From CAYPCH01 sp964409165 (lineage in GTDB: Bacteria > Bacillota > Clostridia > Acetivibrionales > Acetivibrionaceae), in NCBI GenBank assembly GCA_964409165.1, contig CAYPCH010000140.1, positions 1 to 9,091 of the forward strand: a stretch of 9,091 nucleotides of DNA. Reading direction: 5' to 3'. The position numbers and the translations under genes are program-made. Within the stretch, counting starts at the first letter, position 1. Every line of letters begins with the position of its first letter. Below are positions 5,573 through 9,091 of this stretch, in pieces. The notes beneath the pieces are model-generated. The model searched no databases. It was not told where the DNA came from and saw only the letters and a program-made list of their open reading frames with translations.

Positions 5573-7141
5573 ATGTCCCTTGAACTTTTAAGAGAATCTG
5601 TAAAAGTTAGTAGAGTTGTAGTAGAAGATTCGGCCCAGACTATAGTTGAGCATGATATAATTGTACCGGATGTCAATCCGGATGTATTGAGGGTACTCCT
5701 GCTTGATGGAGAAGTACTAGAAAAGAGTTCTGAGGCTGCACAGGATAAAATACTTGTTGAAGGGTCTGTGCGCTATAAAATACTTTATATTTCAGATGAG
5801 TCTGAACAAGCTGTAAAGAGTATAAATGCAGTTAGCGACTTTTCATATGGTATGGATATATTAAATGTCACACCTGGCATGAAACCAGAGGTACGTTGCA
5901 ATATTGAGCATATTGAATATGATATGCTTAACGGCAGGAAGATAAATGTTAAGGTCATACTAAAGCTGAATGCTAAGGTTATTGAATCGGTTGACCGTGA
6001 TTTGATCAGCGACATTAAAGGGATAAATGATTTACAGGTGCTTAAAGAGGGTACGGAGGTTTACTGTTATCTTGGAGAAAACACAGTGAACTGTACAATA
6101 GACGAAGCTATGGAAATACCCGCAGGAAAACCTTCAATAAAAGAAATTTTAAGGAATGATGTAAAAATTATAGGAAAGGATTATAAAACTTCGGACAACA
6201 AAATTATAGTGAAAGGTGATTTGAGCATTCTTACGTTGTATATTGGGGACAACGAAGAGAAAAGTATACAGTTTATGGAGCATGAAGTTCCTTTCACACA
6301 ATTTATTGAGCTTACGGGATTAGGAGATAATTCAGTTTGCGAAGTAAATTATAGAATCCTCAATTACACATTTACTCCGGGGGAAGACAGTGATGGTGAG
6401 TACAGGATTCTAAACGGCGAGGTTGTTATAAAGCTTGAAGCTCAGGCAACAGAAAAGAGACATGTTAATATAATTTTTGACGCTTACAGTTTAACCTCAA
6501 GAGTAAGCCTTGAAACACAGCCATTTAAAGTGAATAGAGTTATACATCAGGATAAATGCCAAGTTGTGCTTAAAGATATTATTTCTGTTGATGGAGACAG
6601 TCCAGACATTTCAGAGGTTTTCAATGTACTTTCAAAGCCTAATCTATTTGAAGTTCGGACCCTCGACGGTACAGTATCGCTGGAAGGCTCTGTTAACAAC
6701 AGCATTCTGTACATAGCTAATAATACTGATCAACCGGTATTCTGCTACAACAATGAAATGCCGTTTAAGCATAGTTGCGAAATAAAAGATGCCAAGTCAT
6801 GGATGAAATGTGAAGTTTATCTTGATATAGAGCATTGCAACTATAGTATGGTATCTGAGAATGAGGTTGAAATAAGGCTGGTAGTAAATGTATGCATCAA
6901 GGTAATAGATGATATTGAAACGATGCTGATATCAAAGGTTAATGAAAGTCCTATAGAAGAGGAAAAAGTTGAAAAACAGCCCAGTATAACAATATATTTT
7001 TCCCAAAAGGATGACAGCCTTTGGAAAATAGCCAAGAAATATTGCACAACAATGGAAGATATAAAGATAGCAAATGAGTTTGAGGATGAGGGAAAAATAA
7101 ATCCCGGACAGCAAATAGTTATCCCAAGAAAAGTAATATAG
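5573..7141 (+). CDS. sipL: SipL-like SPOCS (DUF3794)/LysM spore morphogenesis protein
   Basis: The 522-aa product has three SPOCS/DUF3794-type beta-rich repeats at roughly residues 8-135, 185-300 and 318-450. It ends in a LysM domain (about 471-522) containing DDSLWKIAKKYCTTMEDIK and ending NPGQQIVIPRKVI. The architecture and length match C. difficile SipL, whose LysM domain binds the ATPase SpoIVA to anchor the coat around the forespore; it acts in the mother cell. The position after yabG and veg also fits the clostridial locus. I start at ATG 5573 because AGAGGAGG (5557-5564) lies 8 bases before it. An in-frame ATG at 5525 would add 16 residues but has no ribosome binding site. There is no signal peptide or membrane segment, as expected for a cytosolic coat-assembly factor. 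Terminators follow within 20 bases. Confidence 0.88.
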   Translation: MSLELLRESVKVSRVVVEDSAQTIVEHDIIVPDVNPDVLRVLLLDGEVLEKSSEAAQDKILVEGSVRYKILYISDESEQAVKSINAVSDFSYGMDILNVTPGMKPEVRCNIEHIEYDMLNGRKINVKVILKLNAKVIESVDRDLISDIKGINDLQVLKEGTEVYCYLGENTVNCTIDEAMEIPAGKPSIKEILRNDVKIIGKDYKTSDNKIIVKGDLSILTLYIGDNEEKSIQFMEHEVPFTQFIELTGLGDNSVCEVNYRILNYTFTPGEDSDGEYRILNGEVVIKLEAQATEKRHVNIIFDAYSLTSRVSLETQPFKVNRVIHQDKCQVVLKDIISVDGDSPDISEVFNVLSKPNLFEVRTLDGTVSLEGSVNNSILYIANNTDQPVFCYNNEMPFKHSCEIKDAKSWMKCEVYLDIEHCNYSMVSENEVEIRLVVNVCIKVIDDIETMLISKVNESPIEEEKVEKQPSITIYFSQKDDSLWKIAKKYCTTMEDIKIANEFEDEGKINPGQQIVIPRKVI

Positions 7142-7159
7142 CTAATATTATATTAAAAT

Positions 7160-7193
7160 AAAAAGCTTCGTGACTCAATGTCAGAAGCTTTTT
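7160..7193 (+). terminator. sipL terminator 1 (module C, first copy)
   Basis: AAAAAGCTTC (7160-7169)/GAAGCTTTTT (7184-7193) is a perfect 10-bp outer stem. An inner GAC/GTC pairs around TCAAT (7175-7179). It starts 18 bases after the sipL stop and ends in a T-run. Confidence 0.88.
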
Positions 7194-7224
7194 ATTAGAG
7201 CCATTTCCAGAAAGGAAATCCGGC

Positions 7225-7259
7225 AAAAAGCTTTGTGACTCAATGTCCCGAAGCTTTTT
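7225..7259 (+). terminator. sipL terminator 2 (module C, second copy)
   Basis: AAAAAGCTT (7225-7233)/AAGCTTTTT (7251-7259) encloses GAC (7237-7239)/GTC (7245-7247) with the same TCAAT loop as terminator 1. It is about 66% of a helical copy of the first and acts as a back-up stop before ispE. Confidence 0.8.
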
Positions 7260-7324
7260 ATTAGGTCTCTTGGAGTGAAATGAAAGAGGCAAAATTAAGT
7301 ACTCTCGATGGGTACTTAATTTTA

Positions 7325-7353
7325 TTGAAAAAAAATTGTATTTTGTATATAAT
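7325..7353 (+). promoter_or_regulatory. sigma-A promoter of ispE
   Basis: TTGAAA (7325-7330) and TATAAT (7348-7353) are separated by 17 bases. The -35 begins two bases after the last hairpin of the repeat. The predicted start near 7360 gives a leader of about 64 bases. Confidence 0.82.
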
Positions 7354-7423
7354 AGTTTAACGTAAGGAATAACTGAGATATTACCGAGCAGTATGGATAT
7401 GAATTCTATTATACAGGTGAAAA

Positions 7424-8287
7424 ATGGATTATATTACCTTGAATGCGAATGCAAAAATTAACCTTTCGCTTGATGTTTTGAGAAAAAGGGAAGACGGTTA
7501 TCATGAAGTAAGAATGATTATGCAGACTATAGATCTGCATGATGAAGTTATAGTTGAATCTATCGAAAACGGTATTGAGGTATCCTGCAATAAGCATTGG
7601 GTACCTTCGGGCAATAAGAATATTGCATATAAGGCTGCAGAATTGATTATTGAAGAATACGGTATTCAAAAAGGTGTTAGAATAAAGATTATTAAAAATA
7701 TACCTGTTGCTGCAGGTCTGGCTGGAGGAAGTTCTGATGCTGCCGCGGTTTTAAAGGGAATAAACAGACTGTTTTCACTTGGGATAAGCGAAAATGATCT
7801 GATGCTTCTTGGCAAAAAAATAGGAGCTGATGTGCCTTTCTGCATAAAGGGAGGAACCGCGCTGGCGGAGGGAATCGGAGATAAACTTACATCATTGAAT
7901 CCGCTTAGAGGAATAAGCATCATACTTGTTAAGCCTAAGATTTTTGTATCAACAGCATGGGTATATAACAACCTTGACTTGAAGAGAATAACATCAAAGC
8001 CTGATACCGAAACCCTAATAAATGCTGTTGAGGAAGGCAATATTAGCAATGTGGTTAAAAACATGAGAAATGTTTTGGAATCTGTTACAGTGAAAAAACA
8101 CAGTGTAATTAAAGATATAAAGGACAGCTTGATAAGGTACGGTGCGTTAGGAAGCATGATGAGTGGCAGCGGACCTACAGTTTTTGGCATATTTGAGGAC
8201 AAGGCATATGCGAAAAATGCATATGATCTAATAAAGTGCGGCAAATGGGAATGTTATTTGGCTGATACATTATGTGAGGAGAGATAA
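7424..8287 (+). CDS. ispE: 4-diphosphocytidyl-2-C-methyl-D-erythritol kinase
   Basis: This cytosolic GHMP-family kinase phosphorylates CDP-ME at the 2-hydroxyl in the MEP (non-mevalonate) route to isoprenoid precursors. The product is 287 aa, normal for the family. NANAKINLSLDV (7-18) carries the catalytic lysine K11 and REDGYHEV (22-29) is the substrate-binding segment. PVAAGLAGGSSDAAA (94-108) is the glycine-rich ATP loop, GADVPF (134-139) holds the catalytic aspartate D136, and the late GSMMSGSGPTVFGIF segment is GHMP motif 3. The ATG at 7424 follows AGGTGA (7415-7420) at the unusually short distance of 3 bases. It has its own sigma-A promoter and is followed after 2 bases by the GntR gene, so the two form an operon. 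There is no sign of damage or transfer. Confidence 0.96.
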   Translation: MDYITLNANAKINLSLDVLRKREDGYHEVRMIMQTIDLHDEVIVESIENGIEVSCNKHWVPSGNKNIAYKAAELIIEEYGIQKGVRIKIIKNIPVAAGLAGGSSDAAAVLKGINRLFSLGISENDLMLLGKKIGADVPFCIKGGTALAEGIGDKLTSLNPLRGISIILVKPKIFVSTAWVYNNLDLKRITSKPDTETLINAVEEGNISNVVKNMRNVLESVTVKKHSVIKDIKDSLIRYGALGSMMSGSGPTVFGIFEDKAYAKNAYDLIKCGKWECYLADTLCEER

Positions 8288-8289
8288 AT

Positions 8290-8967
8290 ATGGCTGGGAA
8301 GCTTTCAAAAATAAACCTAAATGACTATAAACCTTTGAGGGAAGTAATTTTCAATACTTTGAGGGAGGCTATAATAGCAGGTGAGCTAAAGCCCGGGGAA
8401 CGCCTGATGGAAGTCAAACTGGCAGAAAAGATGGGAGTCAGCCGTACCCCTGTAAGAGAGGCTATACGCAAACTGGAGCTGGAAGGTCTGGTGGACATGT
8501 TTCCACGTAAGGGAGCCCATGTTGCCGAATTATCCGCTAAGGACATAATGGATGTTCTGGAAGTAAGAGCGTCGCTTGACGCACTAGCTACAGCGCTTGC
8601 AGCTGAAAGAATCTTTGATGAGGAAATAAAAGAACTAAAGCATGTGCTCACACAGTTTATTTCATATTCCGAAAAGGATAATCTCCAGGGGGTAATTAAA
8701 AAAGACGTAGAATTTCATGATTTAATATACCGTGCCTCAAGGAATGAAAGACTTATTCAGATTGCTAGCAATTTGAGGGAGCAGGTTCAGAGATTCAGAG
8801 TAATTTATTTAAAGGATTTCAGTAGTAGCAGGGATATTATAAAAGAGCATGAAGCTATTTTTGAAGCTGTCTCGGACAGAGATGTCAAATCTGCCCAAAG
8901 GTTGGCTCTAATCCATATAAACAATCAGCAGAAGACAATTATTAAAGCAGCTAAAAATATGGACTAA
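8290..8967 (+). CDS. GntR-family transcriptional regulator, FadR/FCD subfamily
   Basis: The 225-aa product has an N-terminal winged helix-turn-helix (about 13-78): the GELKPGERLMEVKLAEKMGVSRTPVREAIRKLELEGLV region is the classic GntR signature, and FPRKGAHVAEL (71-81) is the wing. A helical FCD ligand-binding domain spans about 85-215. The pattern D139-x3-H143, then H187, then x21-H209 matches the metal-binding residues of FCD regulators, so a metal-assisted small carboxylate ligand is likely. The actual ligand cannot be told from the sequence. The ATG is 2 bases after the ispE stop, with GGAGAG (8279-8284) inside the ispE end as ribosome binding site. Translational coupling to ispE is therefore likely. 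It could regulate genes outside this window, and no matching operator was identified. A strong terminator follows. Confidence 0.93.
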   Translation: MAGKLSKINLNDYKPLREVIFNTLREAIIAGELKPGERLMEVKLAEKMGVSRTPVREAIRKLELEGLVDMFPRKGAHVAELSAKDIMDVLEVRASLDALATALAAERIFDEEIKELKHVLTQFISYSEKDNLQGVIKKDVEFHDLIYRASRNERLIQIASNLREQVQRFRVIYLKDFSSSRDIIKEHEAIFEAVSDRDVKSAQRLALIHINNQQKTIIKAAKNMD

Positions 8968-8979
8968 AGCCTGATAATT

Positions 8980-9020
8980 TTTAAAAAGAGCCGGAGATGT
9001 TGACTCCGCCTCTTTTTAAA
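8980..9020. terminator. bidirectional terminator between the GntR gene and a convergent gene
   Basis: TTTAAAAAGAG (8980-8990)/CTCTTTTTAAA (9010-9020) and inner CGGAG (8992-8996)/CTCCG (9004-9008) form a 16-bp stem with one C-C mismatch and a 7-base loop. A-runs on the left and T-runs on the right let it work on both strands. It ends 4 bases before the stop of the minus-strand reading frame. Confidence 0.9.
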
Positions 9021-9024
9021 GTGC

Positions 9025-9091
9025 TTATAGTATTTCATAGCCCATCTGGTATATGTGCTTTTTGATATCATGAGGTTTGATATCGGAAGGA
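9025..9091 (-). CDS. 3' end of an unidentified convergent gene (partial)
   Basis: The minus strand is open from the window edge to TAA (9025-9027) and encodes a C-terminus ending DIKKHIYQMGYEIL. The shared terminator directly beyond the stop supports a real gene end. The tail is too short to assign a family. Confidence 0.55.
   Translation of the reverse strand, partial: PSDIKPHDIKKHIYQMGYEIL

Larger units (their letters stand above)
7160..7323 (+). repeat. dispersed hairpin repeat, copy 3 (modules C-B-C-A)
   Basis: This is the fullest copy. Module C (7160-7197) is followed by B (7198-7224; GAGCC, ATTTCC/GGAAAT, CCGGC), a second C (7225-7263), and A (7264-7323). In A the first hairpin is GTCTCTT (7265-7271)/AAGAGGC (7284-7290) around GGAGTGAAATGA. 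The second is a perfect 12-bp stem AAAATTAAGTAC (7291-7302)/GTACTTAATTTT (7312-7323) around TCTCGATGG. The stem bases differ from copy 1 but pairing is kept. It fills almost the whole space between the sipL stop and the ispE promoter. Confidence 0.8.

Noticed and set aside
7666..8244. 192-codon open frame antisense to ispE
   Set aside because: It lies wholly inside ispE, has no ribosome binding site or family resemblance, and its composition is the shadow of the GHMP kinase codons.

Overview
This is an AT-rich, Gram-positive, endospore-forming chromosome segment, most likely from a clostridium of the class Clostridia. The evidence is a set of spore genes (a CotS-like coat kinase, yabG, and a SPOCS/LysM protein matching SipL), consensus sigma-A promoters, strong GGAGG-type ribosome binding sites and many T-tailed terminators. 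The order yabG - veg - sipL - ispE - GntR agrees with what I recall of other clostridial genomes such as Clostridioides difficile. A cellulolytic Ruminiclostridium/Acetivibrio-type host is possible but is only a guess.

Layout. Positions 1-51 may hold the tail of an upstream gene. A small unrecognised gene (94-348) ends at a terminator, followed by a composite hairpin repeat (403-530) and an inverted-repeat-rich stretch. Next comes a CotS-family gene (754-1734) whose DFD metal-binding motif reads NFN. Convergent to it is fhs (1867-3537, minus), encoding formate-tetrahydrofolate ligase; I place its start at a GTG with a strong ribosome binding site. The divergent fhs/yabG spacer (3538-3860) carries a good sigma-A promoter for fhs, a sigma-K-like promoter for yabG, a 16-bp direct repeat at an exact 100-bp period, and two interleaved inverted repeats. 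yabG (3861-4754) is followed by veg (4865-5128), which has two tandem consensus promoters with extended -10 elements. sipL (5573-7141) ends at stacked terminators. ispE (7424-8287) has its own promoter and is followed after 2 bases by a FadR/FCD-type GntR regulator gene (8290-8967). A bidirectional terminator then separates the latter from the 3' end of an unidentified minus-strand gene.

How the genes relate. YabG (coat protease), SipL (coat morphogenesis partner of SpoIVA) and the CotS-like protein point to the spore envelope. veg, ispE (isoprenoid precursor synthesis) and fhs (one-carbon metabolism) are vegetative housekeeping genes mixed among them, each with its own promoter.

The main unexplained feature is a three-module hairpin repeat (A, B, C) found in three intergenic sites (403-530, 5216-5305, 7160-7323) in the orders A-B-C, B-C-A and C-B-C-A. 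Stems are kept by compensatory or wobble changes, loops are conserved, and each copy starts at or right behind a terminator. No complete defence system, prophage, IS element, CRISPR array, rRNA or tRNA gene was seen.
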